NCBI RefSeq assembly: GCF_963966145.1
Contig: NC_091048.1
Span: 7,874,001 to 7,938,000, forward strand
Length of the DNA: 64,000 bases
Origin: Tenebrio molitor
Taxonomy: Eukaryota; Arthropoda; Insecta; Coleoptera; Tenebrionidae
Direction: 5' to 3'
Part shown: one piece after another, positions 44,761 to 56,096 of the stretch
Layout of the letters: each line of letters opens with the position of its first letter
How positions within the stretch are numbered: position 1 is the stretch's first letter
Made by a program: the position numbers and the translations under genes
Notes under the pieces: generated by a model
Told to the model about the DNA's origin: nothing
Seen by the model: the letters and a program-made list of their open reading frames with translations, nothing else
Databases searched by the model: none

Positions 44761-46021
44761 GATGTAATGTATAAATGTAATTTAAGTAGGTAATTCGTAA
44801 CTTAACAGTTGCGCTGATTGTTGTAAAGAAACTAAACGCTACAGAAACGTTAACTTTTATACATAAAATTGGGTTCATTATTATGTTGAGGAATTCCATA
44901 AAAAATTTCATTATCTAGTTGTTGTTGTTGTTCTAGAAAATTGACACTTTTAGGAAGTTTGATTTTACTGCAAATAACTTACTTTCTTGCTAACGAATCG
45001 TTGCAAATGGACCTGATATCATAGTTATGAATAAAACGATTAATGGTGCATTCTTTATGGATATTGCCTTGGCAGCTTTCAATAATATTAGTCAGACCAG
45101 ACGTATAACACTAAAATCGAAAAGAAAAGGAGAAAAAGAAAGAAAAGAAACAGGAAGAATGTTGACAAGAAGAAAAAGAAGAACAAAGGAAACTTTTAGA
45201 ACATCGGAAAAACATATAAAATATATAAGCAAATGAATGACAAAGAAGAATTCTTGAATATTCATCATAGGTGTTAAAAATACAAGATGGCCAGGTAAAC
45301 TTTAAAAATGAAGTGGACAGGGACAAGTAGACAAGGAAGTACATGAAGCATGAAAGAGTGTTGACGAACTAGAAAAGAGAGCCTGTGAAATTAAAGAAGA
45401 TTCTGAAAAGACAGTCCTAGAATTAATGGAAAACAAAATGAGGGAGCTCATTCAATCCAAACGTGAAGCTTTTTTTGTATGACGATCGGATGTGTTTTTC
45501 AGGCGACCTTGTGAAGGGATTCATTCAGCAGAAGATTGATTGCGCCATCTCAAAGAGAAGAACGTTGTACATCTGGATCGGGACGCGTCGAACGGAGCTG
45601 ATGTCATCGGCTGTCGATGGATGGACTTGTGATCCAGAAAAAAACTCGGGAAAATGTTTGTGAATGATCAGATAAAAGACGATGGGAGCAACACACTGTC
45701 AGTCTGACTGACTGTCAGTTAGTTAATTGGAGTTGATCACGAAATATTGACCAGTGAAAATGGTGAATAACAGTCGATAGTACAAGACGGCACAATCACA
45801 TACATTAAATTGCTGAAGTGTAAAGTTAATCTTAATTTAGTGTAAGTTATTACTAAACAATAAAATTAGTTGTTATTGTCTTTACAGGTTTTATAAATCA
45901 TCGGACTAAAAGTCATAGACAATGTTACAGTTGCAGTACTAAGTGTCGAATCTATCAAGGTTCTGGTAAATAGTGCCGTTTTTAACGAACCGGCATAATT
46001 AACAGACTTTTAGATCTAATA
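44761..46021. other. Intergenic, unrecognised frames
   Basis: A Lys/Arg/Glu-rich frame lies at 45027-45236, within an A/G-rich tract extending to about 45450. Another frame follows at 45463-45663. Neither shows a recognisable domain; the A/G-rich tract could be decayed LINE sequence like that at 56.6-57.7 kb. Confidence 0.4.
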
Positions 46022-46138
46022 CAGGATGATTCTGAAATAAGTTTGGGAAAAAATGTGGAGTATCCTTGACACAAAATAATTCTGCGTAAAATTAATAAAA
46101 TTTAATAAACAAGTAATAGTTAAATGTATACATATAAA

Positions 46139-49100
46139 TCATACTTCTTCAAGTGGAGTTACATAAGGTAGAGTGCCTAAAATACTTGCAGCATTTCCAC
46201 GTTGAATTGCAAATGAGATTCTTTGGTAGAAGAAAAATTTTGCTCTGGAATCTCCGGATTCAATCATAAGTTTTGCATCAATGAAATCGATAAATGTTTT
46301 ACATTCCAAACTCCATGGACCTAACGTTTCGAAAGCTAATCCTTTAAAAATATAATTTGCAGACTTTAAATTTTGATATTTCTCATGTTTTCGTTTACTT
46401 GCAGCTGATCCTGCAATTATGGAAGTTTTTCTTATGTAAGAATTAGCCAAAGCGTCAACACATGTTACATCCCATATTAGGCGTTAACCTTTACTCCATG
46501 GAATGAGTGTAGCACCATCATGTCTGTTACCATCGTCTGTCAAGAGGCCACATGGTTCAAGAGAGGAGGAAATGTGGATAGAACTTAAGGCTCGCTGGAT
46601 AATTCGATTTAGAACCGAATGTCTTGAAAATCTGCCCCTATTTTTGGGACAACTAAGTCCGTGACGGCCATCATTTGAAACTCTAAAGCCGCAATGGCAT
46701 GTATGTTTTTCAAAAATTTCACAACCAAAGCGATTTGCTACACATATTTGTAAAATCTTGTTATCCATAAAAGTACCGATGTTTCTTGAAGGAAAGGCAT
46801 GAAGCCAACCATTGGATTCCTTTCTTTGTGCGGCAAGAAAATGAGCTGAATCAATTTTATCACAAAGATTAATTTCATTGGCGATTATTCTTGTTGTATT
46901 GATTATATCCCAGCCTTTTTGTAAAAATGTTTCCGTTGGAAATGTTTTACCATTTAATTCAATCCATAATCCAATAGCTTCTTCAGCAAAATGAACACTA
47001 ACCTTTTTGTCCGTTTTTGGTAATATTTGAAAGACTAGGTCGTGAACACCATGTATTGAACCAAGGAAGGCTGGGAGAGAGATTTCTCCAATTTTCCTAA
47101 TACCAAGACCACCATTCGAAATAGGAAGTGAAGCAAGAGTCCATTTATTTTCATTAAACTTGATGTTTAAAAATTTTTGTAAACTGTTACGAATAGCATT
47201 GTCTATTGATTTAATACAATTGGGAAATTTCCAGAAGGGAGATGTTCTAAGTAAAAAGTTTAATCTTGGAACAAAGAGACAATTTTTTAGCAAAAGGTAA
47301 GCCGTGTGCGAGTTTAAATTTTCTTGTTCAATATTTTTCAAAAGAAGAAACACTTTTTCAATTTTCTTTTTGGCAATGAAATCAAAAGCATCTTCAAAAA
47401 TTGAGCTTCCAAGTAATTTTAAATTATTTTTGTTTACTACTAGAATTTCTGATGTTAGCGATTTGAATTTTCTTAAGACATCTTCATCAACAGTATCAGA
47501 ACAAAAAAAAAGTTCACATTTATTTGGGTTAATATGTAGACCTACTTCCTTGGCCGTGTTGATAATTGTTTTGAAATTTTCAAAAACAATATCAGGAATG
47601 TCAGCTATTGTTGCGTCATCTAGATACCAGACGTTTAATTCAGTTGTAATTGACTCAACGATAGGATGAAATGTTAAGCTGAAGGCCATTGGTCCGCAAG
47701 GATCTCCTTATTGGCATCCATCTACTGAAGGTATTATATAGTTTCTAAAGAAAAGGTGTAAAGGTTCTCTATGGCACTGATTCAAAAAAGGAAATAATGA
47801 CGGAGTTTTATTACTTGTTGCAAAATACTATCTCTTTCGATAGAGTTAAAGGCATTTGAGAAGTCAATTTTTAAAAGTATTTTTCCAAAATTCTCTGGGT
47901 TATGAACATATGTCCTGACAGAATGAATACAGCTTTCACAACCAAGTTTTGTAGCAACTCCAAGTTGATTTGGTGTCAAATAAGAATGTAGATCGCTCTG
48001 CAGTTTATAACATCCAATTTTTGCTGCAAGTCTTCGAAAATGTTACCAATGGCAATAGGGCGAATACCACCATCTTTCTTCTTTAAAGCACAAAGAGAAG
48101 CACCGAAGATGAAAGGACACATTTCATTAATTATTTTTCCTGATGATAGAAAGTTACAGAGCAAGGTAATTGACGATAATGCTCTTTGTCCTGCTTCACC
48201 AGCAGAAACAGATATCATATCTTTTAAGAACTGCGGTCTAAAACCATCTATGCCTGCAGCAGACCCACAGGGAAATGAATTAATGGCCTTTTTGACTTCA
48301 ATTTCATTGACATTTAAGATCTGGCAATCAGTAAGGTTTATAAACTAGGCAAAAATGAATAGGGAATTCCACATTTTTTCTTATAAAGCAAAATAATTGC
48401 CCCAATCCTCCCACGTATTCTTAAACACTTGATAAATTTAAAATGTTACAGGTACTTGAAACATTACATTTAATGTGTATATTTGTTTATTTCTAACACA
48501 TTTCATTATACATTTTAAACTGTATTAACAAAAAAATCAAAAATTGAAAAATTCCCTATTCATTTTTGCCTAGTTTATTTGGAAATATTAATTTTCGGGA
48601 CGGTTGTGGATGTTTAGATTTAAGAATTTCCAAGGTTTCATCGTCAAATGTCGCTAAAGTGTCGTTAGAGCTGAGTAATCGAACAGAGCTTTTAACATCA
48701 AAATCGTTCATTTTAGCTTGTATAATTTTTTAAAGAGAAGGTTTGTTTATTTTTTTCTCGCCATTTTCTTGCAAATTAAAATTGATCACATTTTCTTTTA
48801 TAACCGATGTGAGATTTTTTTAACGATTTTTCAGAGATATTAAAAACTTTATATGAAAACAGAAGAAGATTAAACCAGGCTGCATGGAATTTGAATCTAG
48901 ACACTCTTTGATAATTGTGCAAAGCTTGACCGCTGCAGAATAACGTGCACCTTTCGGGATTCTACGTATGGTTTTAATATGAGATTTTGCATTCGCTAAA
49001 TTTTCTTTCAGGAGAATTAAAAGTTGTTTACCTTCATAAATGTTCGAAGGATTATTTACATTAAGGATTTGAGGGTGTTTCTTCAATTTTTCTTCGGGCG

Positions 49101-49398
49101 AACTTTTGATATCTTCAAATTTATTATTGCGTGTCGAAAAGTATTTTTGAGGTCTATGTATTCTTCCATTATGAATTTTAAGATCTTTTTCACTCTTGAA
49201 AGATTTGTCACATTGAGAACATCCTTTTTCGAAAGTGTTTTTCTTAACATTTCCAGAAGATACATATTCTTTTGATGGTCCTGCTTCTATCGAATCTTTT
49301 TCGGAAATTTTAAATGATGATATTTTTTCCGCAAACTTTCCACTTGATGGGTATTTTAAAGGTAAATATTCGTCTTCGGAAAAATCAGTGTCTGACAT
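46139..49398 (-). pseudogene. LINE polyprotein: C2H2 finger, RT, RLE; broken
   Basis: Starting at ATG 49398, the minus strand encodes a C2H2 finger (Cys60-x2-Cys63-x12-His76-x4-His81), then KGARYSAAVKL, an RT with FPCGSAAGIDGFRPQ and KKKDGGIRPIAIGN (48.0-48.25 kb), KIDFSNAFNSIERD, GDPCGP and catalytic YLDD (47615-47626). There follow the thumb (NGGLGIRKIG), a Cys/His knuckle C-x-C-x9-H-x3-C (about 46.68 kb), the endonuclease (RHDG...IWDVTCVD; the usual PD reads HD) and a C-terminal GLAFETLGPW...RGNAASI region. Lesions: 1-base frameshifts near 48.88 and 48.02 kb, TAA stops near 47.71 kb and at 46484, and the MITE at 48343-48575. In intact relatives this is one ORF for target-primed reverse transcription. 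Confidence 0.85.
48343..48575. mobile_element. 233-bp TA-flanked MITE inside the LINE
   Basis: TIRs AACTAGGCAAAAATGAATAG inward, perfect for at least 26 bp, with TA on both sides. Removing it together with one TA leaves the LINE frame continuous across the junction (LIFPN then INLTDCQ), which confirms the TA duplication. Confidence 0.93.
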
Positions 49399-50235
49399 TG
49401 ACGTTAGTTGTCAAACATTTACTGCGTAAATGATTTTTGGAGGTGAAATCAAAAGGATGGAAATTACCCTATATCCTTGTATTTCCAACACCTATGAATA
49501 GAGAAAATTTGTCCGAATTTGTTCACTTCATTAGCAACCATTGTTACATCAACTCCACAATAAAGTCCTAGGTGCAAGCACACTGCGTTCTAAATGTTTC
49601 TATGGAAATGATCGAGAGGAGTAAGGTTACGTTTGTGACTGAGGGGCATCTTTGATTATTATTGTTGCTAAACTACCAAGATAATCAGGTAATCACCTTT
49701 AACTCAGCAACGTACTAGCAATTTTGACCAAATTTTCAATCATTTATATCTCGACAACGAAAAAACTTTTATTGGAAAAATTTTTGTCTATGACTTCTTC
49801 TCATCATCACCAATTACCGTTTTTTTTCCAAACTTATTTCAGAATCACCTGTTTGTTGGCAATAGATTGTGGTAATAAAAATAATTTTTTTTTCGACGAA
49901 TCCGCGGTATTTTCACTGGTAAGAATGCTATAAAGAAAACTACCGAAGGTACCTTCGAACTTTCATTTTAATACAGGTATTTCAGTTTATTTATACAGGG
50001 TGTAATCAAAATAGGTCGAAATATTTTAAGCCATAAACCAAGACATTTGAAGACGATTTACATTAACTGAAATTGCGAATTTAATAATTCAAAATCCACG
50101 CTAATGAAGAGCAAATGAAAATAAAATGGTAAAAAGCTACAACGAAAACAATTACCACGCAAGAAATTTGACACTGACACTGAATTGCGTTCGAAAAACG
50201 AACAAAAATTTTTACTTTTAGCGTACTTTATTCAA

Positions 50236-50340
50236 AGTAAATCCTGAAAATGTTTCCTTTGATGCGTGATATAGACCCGTGCCCTCCGCGCTACTGATGC
50301 ACGGATCCTTGAATAAACTTCACGATCTTCCAGAATTTAG
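50236..50340 (-). pseudogene. Mariner transposase C-terminus (left half)
   Basis: Minus-strand EDREVYSRIRASVARRARVY followed by HFQDLL and a stop is the typical end of mariner-like transposases. The rest of this copy is missing. Confidence 0.65.
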
Positions 50341-50486
50341 GCATCAGCTGCCACGACTCGTAGAGTTAGTTCTTGACCAGCTTCTATTATTAAAAATGAT
50401 TTCGGAATTATTACATTCACTAACGGTCGTGGAGAAAATTTGTTTCACCAACTCATGATCTGGGACGTCCATGAAGTGACCACGTT

Positions 50487-50977
50487 TTGGAAATAGAACT
50501 TGAAATTTTACAAGCCAATGAAGAAGAGCCAAATTTGAGTATCAGAAGACTTGCTTTACGTGTTGGTGTTTCCGCTTTTTTTGTCTATCGCACATTATAT
50601 CTTTACCATGTCCAACGTGTTGAAGCTCTTCAACATGGAGATCTATTTCGGAGGATTGCTTTTTGTAAATGGCGTGGCCGGAAGATCGACGAGGTACCAA
50701 ATTTTCTGAGTCGGTTATTAACAACAGACGAAATCGAAACCGTTTAATTAGACCCCATAATTTACCTCCACGCTTGGATGGCGCAGCGTATTTGGATTTT
50801 CTTCAAAATGTGCTGAATGATCCAGTTAGTACCATTGACGAATTAGCTGCCCGTGTGATGCAAACGGCCGAAAACATACGTGAAAATCCGGAAATGTTAG
50901 TGCGAACACAGGCTTCTTTGGTCCGAAGGACACAAGCCTGCATGAATAATGAAGGCCGCCATTTTGAACATTTATGA
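50487..50977 (+). pseudogene. Mariner-like transposase with two internal deletions
   Basis: The first frame reads NLSIRRLALRVGVSAFFVYR (second helix-turn-helix), then YHVQRVEALQHGD and PNFLSRLLTTDE, which ends at the first catalytic Asp. A second frame continues with LPPRLDGAAYLDFLQNVL and AENIRENPEMLVRTQASLVR...FEHL, the C-terminal end. About 60 residues after TTDE and the segment with the second and third catalytic acidic residues are gone. No activity is possible. Confidence 0.8.
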
Positions 50978-51411
50978 TTAAATGAGGTCAGTGAAATTAT
51001 TACTAACCTATCTCAATAATACGTAAACCCCTAATTTGACACTTCGCTCTTGGGATAATCGTCAATTAAAACGAAACAGAGAGTGAAAATGTTTTTGTGC
51101 ATAGAAAACTTTACCAGTTTTTTGAAGAAAGAACGATTGCTGTTCTAATATCTACTATAAAACAGTTTTTATTGTTTTTCATTCGAGGATTTTAATCGAG
51201 TAATTCTTTTTTTGTGCTTCGTTCTCAATGGATGTGTAAACACATGAGCGGGTATGAATTTTAGGGTTCAAATCATATTTAATTTTAACTCTGTTTTGAA
51301 AATTTTGCAGAAAAAATTATAAATAAAAAAAAGGTTTATTTTAACGAATCCTACTGGTGATTAAATTTATTACGTGGACTTGCATAACACCTGTATTTTG
51401 ATTACAGGCTG

Positions 51412-52040
51412 TAAAGTCACTTACGTGATGGAACTTAAGCAGCGCGTGGATTAGGCAGCAATAATTACTGTTACTTTACAGATTCTCAATTCGCGTCTTA
51501 CTTAATGAATCAAGTCATGGCTCACAAGTACCTTTGCACAAAAAGCTAGGTGGCGCAAAGATTCGGACAATTGCAGCAGGTCTCCAGCATTAAATTTATA
51601 TGATCGCCAAATCGCTGTTAGTGATCAAACCACGGTTCTTGGTTTTACCAAGCATAGATAATTTAATTCCGTATTCAGATTCAACCTTAGGTGGTCGACA
51701 ACCTTCCTAGAACCAAATGTGCGTCATAATCTGCGACTTCGATTAGTTACTTTTTAGATTACAGCGTAATGTTGCTATAGGGCAGTAACATATTTTTTCT
51801 TCAAACGTCCGTAAATTATGACATTATCCTGCTGCATTGATAATGCTAAAGGGTCACTTCATTGTCATGGCATCTAACGAGCTGACGAGCGGCAGATAAA
51901 GTTATTATCTCCGCTGAGGGCGTCCCTGAAGTTATTATCTCCGCTGATGAGCGGCAGTAAAGTAAACTCGCTAAATCATTTGAAATTCCTACCTGGTTTC
52001 TTAACATGTCTTAAATAATTTGTTATGAAGGTTTGAAGAA
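51412..52040. other. Intergenic, nothing recognised
   Basis: Contains a direct repeat GTTATTATCTCCGCTGA at 51901 and 51931, with GAGCGGCAG(A)TAAAGT on both sides. No gene. Confidence 0.5.
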
Positions 52041-52133
52041 AAAATAGCATATGTTATTCGGAGCAAAAATGGTTTTATGTGCTTTGGCTAGTTTGTCTTC
52101 ATTTTTGCTCCTCATAACATAATATACTATTTT
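52041..52133. repeat. Hairpin element bounded by ATAG / ATACTAT
   Basis: Arms AAAATAGCATATGTTATTCG and TAACATAATATACTATTTT with GGAGCAAAAATG / CATTTTTGCTCC inward. The apex here is AT-rich (TTATGTGCTTTGGCTAG), unlike the CpG-rich ones. Confidence 0.8.
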
Positions 52134-53236
52134 GATTTAGAAATTTGATTGATATCGATTTATATATTTCAAATGCTTGTATCGTGCAATTGTAAACCGA
52201 TATTGAAGCATCAGCAGTGCTGAGGAGAAGTCAAAGGGTTGAACTTTAGGGCACGCCAGAAAGAATCTCTAATCTATGTGAAGTAAGGTTAAAATGCGTC
52301 ATACATTGAGAATGTTCAGTTAAATACGATTCGAAGAGGGATATAGAAGACGTGCCACATTAATAATGCGGCTTTCCTAAAAAGAAATTTGTGACAAATG
52401 CTATAGTTATAGTAGTAGTATGTAGTAGCAATAATAGTAAATACCATAACCCTTGCTGGGAAAAAACACATTGGAATTGAGGCAGCTCAAGTCAGAGTTC
52501 AGTTCTTTATGTAAATAAGTAAGTTAAACATATAGTGGAGCGTCGTTAGTCTGAAAAAGTGGAAAGCTCGAACGAGTACACCAGTGAATAAATTTTCATG
52601 GCGTTTTTTCCATTGTACCTATTGTTAAAACCTAATACTAAAATTTTTACCAGTTAGAATTTACCGATCTTTGTTTATTTAATAGTTTATTGAAAAATTT
52701 AAGAAATAATTGTAAGTGAATGATGAATCTGGGATAGATCTATTACACCGGATACTCTTTTGTGCACCTCTCTGAATAAATCCTCTTTTCATTGTTGAAC
52801 CAAATGCAGAACAGTTTCTTTGAAAACTGCATTGGTTACATAATTATTTTTTTTTAATTCCTTCTCCTTGATGCCATCGCTTCTTTTCCACAAATAAAAC
52901 AATTAACTTTCCAATTGAAATCAGTACAAAGAATACTACGGAGTACTTTCTTAGGTGGAGAATACGGACTCGAAATACATTCTGTATTTTCTTTATATCT
53001 GTGTATGGAAGTTAAGCAAACTTAATGCAATACAAGTTGGTACTAGTGTACTAAAGTATGAAATAAATTTCCCCAATAGTTATTTACGATCCAAGTGCGG
53101 GAAGACGATGTTCCCCCATTAGCGCATGTTTTTAATTAAGGCTGTTGCACAGTAATAAAACTTTTGGGCGAGGTGTAGTTCAAGTTGCAGAAGTATTCAG
53201 AATTCTTGGATCGGTCAAACACTGCAGCAGGTATAG
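52134..53236. other. Intergenic with one hairpin-arm fragment
   Basis: 53081-53125 (TATTTACGATCCAAGTGCGG..., GACGATGTTCCC) matches the left arm of the hairpin at 62163-62300; the rest of that element is missing. No gene recognised. Confidence 0.55.
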
Positions 53237-53518
53237 TCTTTCTAACTCAGGTTGAGCCAGCAATAAAAATAAAATGCGCACCCTCATTACCGCAAGTGCC
53301 ACCTCCTCTTAGTTTTACAATGAAGATGAATTTATGGTTTAAATGACAGATGTTTTTCTTGCTCTTTCTCGATGGTTTCCAGGTACACCGGGCCCAACAG
53401 GCCGGGCTTCTTTTCGGTATAAATCCATCTTTATTTAAAAGTTAAGAGGATGATGGCACTTGCGGTAATGAGGGTACGCAGTTTATTTTTATTGCTGGCT
53501 CAACGTGAGTTAGAAAAA
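53237..53518. repeat. Foldback element with about 75-bp arms
   Basis: Arms 53237-53313 and 53442-53518 (CTCATTACCGCAAGTGCC / GGCACTTGCGGTAATGAG in the core; few mismatches) enclose a 128-bp loop. The 69-codon frame at 53450 is just one arm. Confidence 0.85.
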
Positions 53519-55084
53519 CTATTACCCTCTCGAGGCCCGTCAGTCATAAAATTAGCATTTTACAAGAGCATTAAATCTTCGTATTGTGAACAAATTTGTT
53601 GGCAAATTTTAGATTTTCTTATTTCTTGTAGTTTGGATGTATTTATCTGTGCACTTTAGTGGTTGAATCTCTTACTTGCAGAAAATTCTTTTGAAGAAAA
53701 TAACGGACAATGATTAATACAAATGTAAAGGCTATGACTTTGACAGTGTCAGATTTTTCGTATCTCTGCTATCTTTATATAGCTAATAAACGTCAAACAA
53801 CTGACACTATTAATCAAATTTTAACGCAAAAATAGTTATTAGATAGAGGGTAGAGTCCAATTTTTACCCATTTGCGATGACGTCATTATATAGTAACTTC
53901 ACGTATGTTTGAACTATAGTCCAATTTTTACCCTTTTGAGGTGACGTCACGATTTCGTTCCTCGCTTTCTCTCTATTGAAACAAGAGAAACAGTAAAAAA
54001 CAAAATAGCGGTGCAATGGCGGACAAAAAATTTCGTCCACTGTCATTCCACTCACATATGCTATAAAGCGACCTTTAGGAACGAATAACCTCGCTTCACA
54101 TGTTGACATGTGTCAATCAAATTGTGTCTATAATTTATGTTTTTATGGGTGACAGTAATAAATTTCAAATTTTAATTTGCAAACGTCAATCATAATAACA
54201 ATAAAGCTTAAACTACACCAAATTTTTGTTAAATGATAGGAAAAAGATGGACAACATTTTTTGTCTGGAATAGTACGTTTATTTATTGCTGGTTACTTTG
54301 TGGTTATTTTATGTTCCTGTCAATTTGACAGTTTGTAATTTCTTTCACTTATGACATTGATACAAACATAACCTTTCGAAGCAATTGTCAGAAAATTTCA
54401 TAACATGAATCGTTTTAATACCTAACCTTATAGTTATTTAATCTCGTGTCAAAAATGGATTACTCCCTAGAATTCGAACTTTTAGGGAAATAACGTTTTT
54501 CATGTTGTGTGTAACTAGAATTTTCCAAAGTTATTTTGAATGCCTAAGGTTGGTTACTTTGAATTGAGAGATTAAATCCAAATAAATATGCCGCCAGTAA
54601 CCAAAATTGATTGTGAAACGAAAAATCATCTATCATTTAGCGAGAAATTAGTCATTTGCAACTGTTACAATTAATTTGCTGCCTTACATTTTTGGGATAT
54701 CTTTTGTTTGTCACCAGAAACCACATAGCCTCCAACCTAACCAAATTTATGGCAACCTAGTAACGAATATCCCTAAATCATAGTAGTCCGAGAGCTGATG
54801 ACGAATTTGGAGAAGGTATTTTAGGCAATCAGAAATTAAAAAAAATGTACTATTTGAATGTTAGTGAATCTGGAATCGACAGTCGCTAAGGGCGTTTGCG
54901 GTTATTTTACTACTGCGCAGCATATGAAACTTGCAAAAAATTTATCCCAAAAAACATATTTTAGGCAACTTGAAATTATATTGATTTTTTAGTTTAGCAT
55001 TTATAGATTACAGAAATAAAAATGCCAGATTATTTGGACGGTTTTAAAGGACAACCCGACTGCCCCAAAGTATTTTTTTTAGTA
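53519..55084. other. Intergenic with two short repeats
   Basis: A direct repeat AGTCCAATTTTTACCC...TGACGTCA occurs at 53850-53886 and 53921-53950. 54010-54105 matches 330-420 in inverted orientation. A TGTCTGGAATAGTAC end-like motif lies near 54260. No gene recognised. Confidence 0.5.
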
Positions 55085-55255
55085 TACGCAATGAACGCTC
55101 GAATGAACGGAAGATGTCTTCACATAAGTGGTTCGTACAATATTTTTTGTACGAAAATTAAATTAAATTTTTTTGTTTTAATACATTAAACAATAACCAA
55201 CATAAAACTAAGTAAGCAGTGATCTTTGGTCATTGGAAACAATTGCTTCACTTGA
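55085..55255 (+). repeat. Right half of the 62-kb hairpin element
   Basis: CACATAAGTGGTTCGTACAA, TTTTTTGTACGAA and AATACATTAAACA match 62272-62420, while the left arm is absent. Confidence 0.8.
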
Positions 55256-55469
55256 TATTTCAATTTTTGCAATAATTTGTGAATTTTGTAGGAACAATTT
55301 TCAACGATTATAAATCTTTCCGTAATTTTTTAATGGAGGAAAACCCAGGGAAGAATGCCTCAAAGCGCCAGTGTTTTTTGCAATTTTTACATTCGAGTAG
55401 ACCGGGAAGCACTCGTTTCGGAGCGAGCGTTGAATGTTGGAAACGTTGCTTTCAAAGCTATGAGTACAA
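55256..55469. other. Spacer before the 55.5-kb hairpin
   Basis: Overlapping short open frames (from 55279) run into the hairpin and have no recognisable motif. Confidence 0.4.
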
Positions 55470-55620
55470 AAAGTATATTATTATACGAGTTCAATAAGAC
55501 GCTTTTTATTATCACACGAATGTGTTTAAAGCACGACGAGCGTAGCGAGGAATGAAATGGAATGAGTGTGATAACTGATAACTGATAATACGTCTTATTA
55601 AACGAGTGTAATATACTATT
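55470..55620. repeat. Hairpin element bounded by AGTATAT / ATATACTAT
   Basis: Arms TTATACGAGTTCAATAAGACG and CGTCTTATTAAACGAGTGTAA with an inner pair TTATCACACGAATG / ATGAGTGTGATAA. The apex contains GCACGACGAGCGTAGCGAGG. Confidence 0.85.
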
Positions 55621-56096
55621 TTATCTACTTAGCTTTACTAATTCCTGAAATTTCGCCTGCTCCAGTTTTCATATTAGAGTAGGGACTTTTGCGTGGGTTG
55701 GTAACAGACATTGACGATTTGTATTTAAATTTAAAAATAATCTAGTAGCCGTGAAACAAATTCAATAATATCTGTCATTCGTGCTAAACGTTTAAAATGT
55801 TATACTTACTAAATTTACTTCGTAGCTTTACACTTTACCACAGAAGAGACTGTGACTTTACCTTGACGTCTGACGTGAAACGGCTGATGTTGCCAATATA
55901 ACAAAGCTGGAAGTTACAAAAATAGTTTAATAAAACGATCCATTATTAAACTGTTTTCGATATAATAATGAGCCCATTAGTAACGCAAAGAAGATAAAAG
56001 TACTTTATTTCACGCTATGAAAATAATGCCCACTTTAGTAGCAGCTTAACATTTATTAAAATTACTTCTTTTTTTAATGGTACTGTAAAAAATACC
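55621..56096. other. Intergenic, upstream of the decayed paralogue
   Basis: No gene or repeat recognised. Confidence 0.5.

Larger units (their letters stand above)
46091..49421 (-). mobile_element. Near-full-length RLE-type LINE with 9-bp TSD
   Basis: The insert is flanked by the duplicated 9-mer CTGCGTAAA (46082-46090 and 49422-49430), which occurs once in the intact MITE copy, so both borders are fixed: 3331 bp including a 233-bp MITE at 48343-48575. The 5' UTR is only 23 nt (49399-49421) and the 3' end is AATAAATTTTATTAAT-like rather than poly(A). The 5' end looks close to complete because the N-terminal zinc finger is present. Confidence 0.9.
46022..49851. mobile_element. 490-bp MITE split by a LINE (copy 2)
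   Basis: The left part 46022-46090 and right part 49431-49851 add up to 490 bp and match the intact copy 12731-13220 in inverted orientation. The right TIR has lost one C (CACCTG instead of CACCCTG). The LINE sits between the two parts. Confidence 0.92.
49996..51411. mobile_element. Composite mariner-like element, back-to-back copies
   Basis: TIR CAGGGTGTAATCAAAATA at the left and its complement (TATTTTGATTACAGGCTG) at 51411 are flanked by TA. The left part carries a minus-strand transposase C-terminus (50236-50340) and the right part a plus-strand, internally deleted gene (50487-50977). Two 3' halves therefore point outward inside one TIR pair. Confidence 0.75.

Noticed and set aside
45027..45236. 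Lys/Arg/Glu-rich frame as a gene
   Set aside because: Low-complexity A/G tract, no domain, no splice or promoter support.
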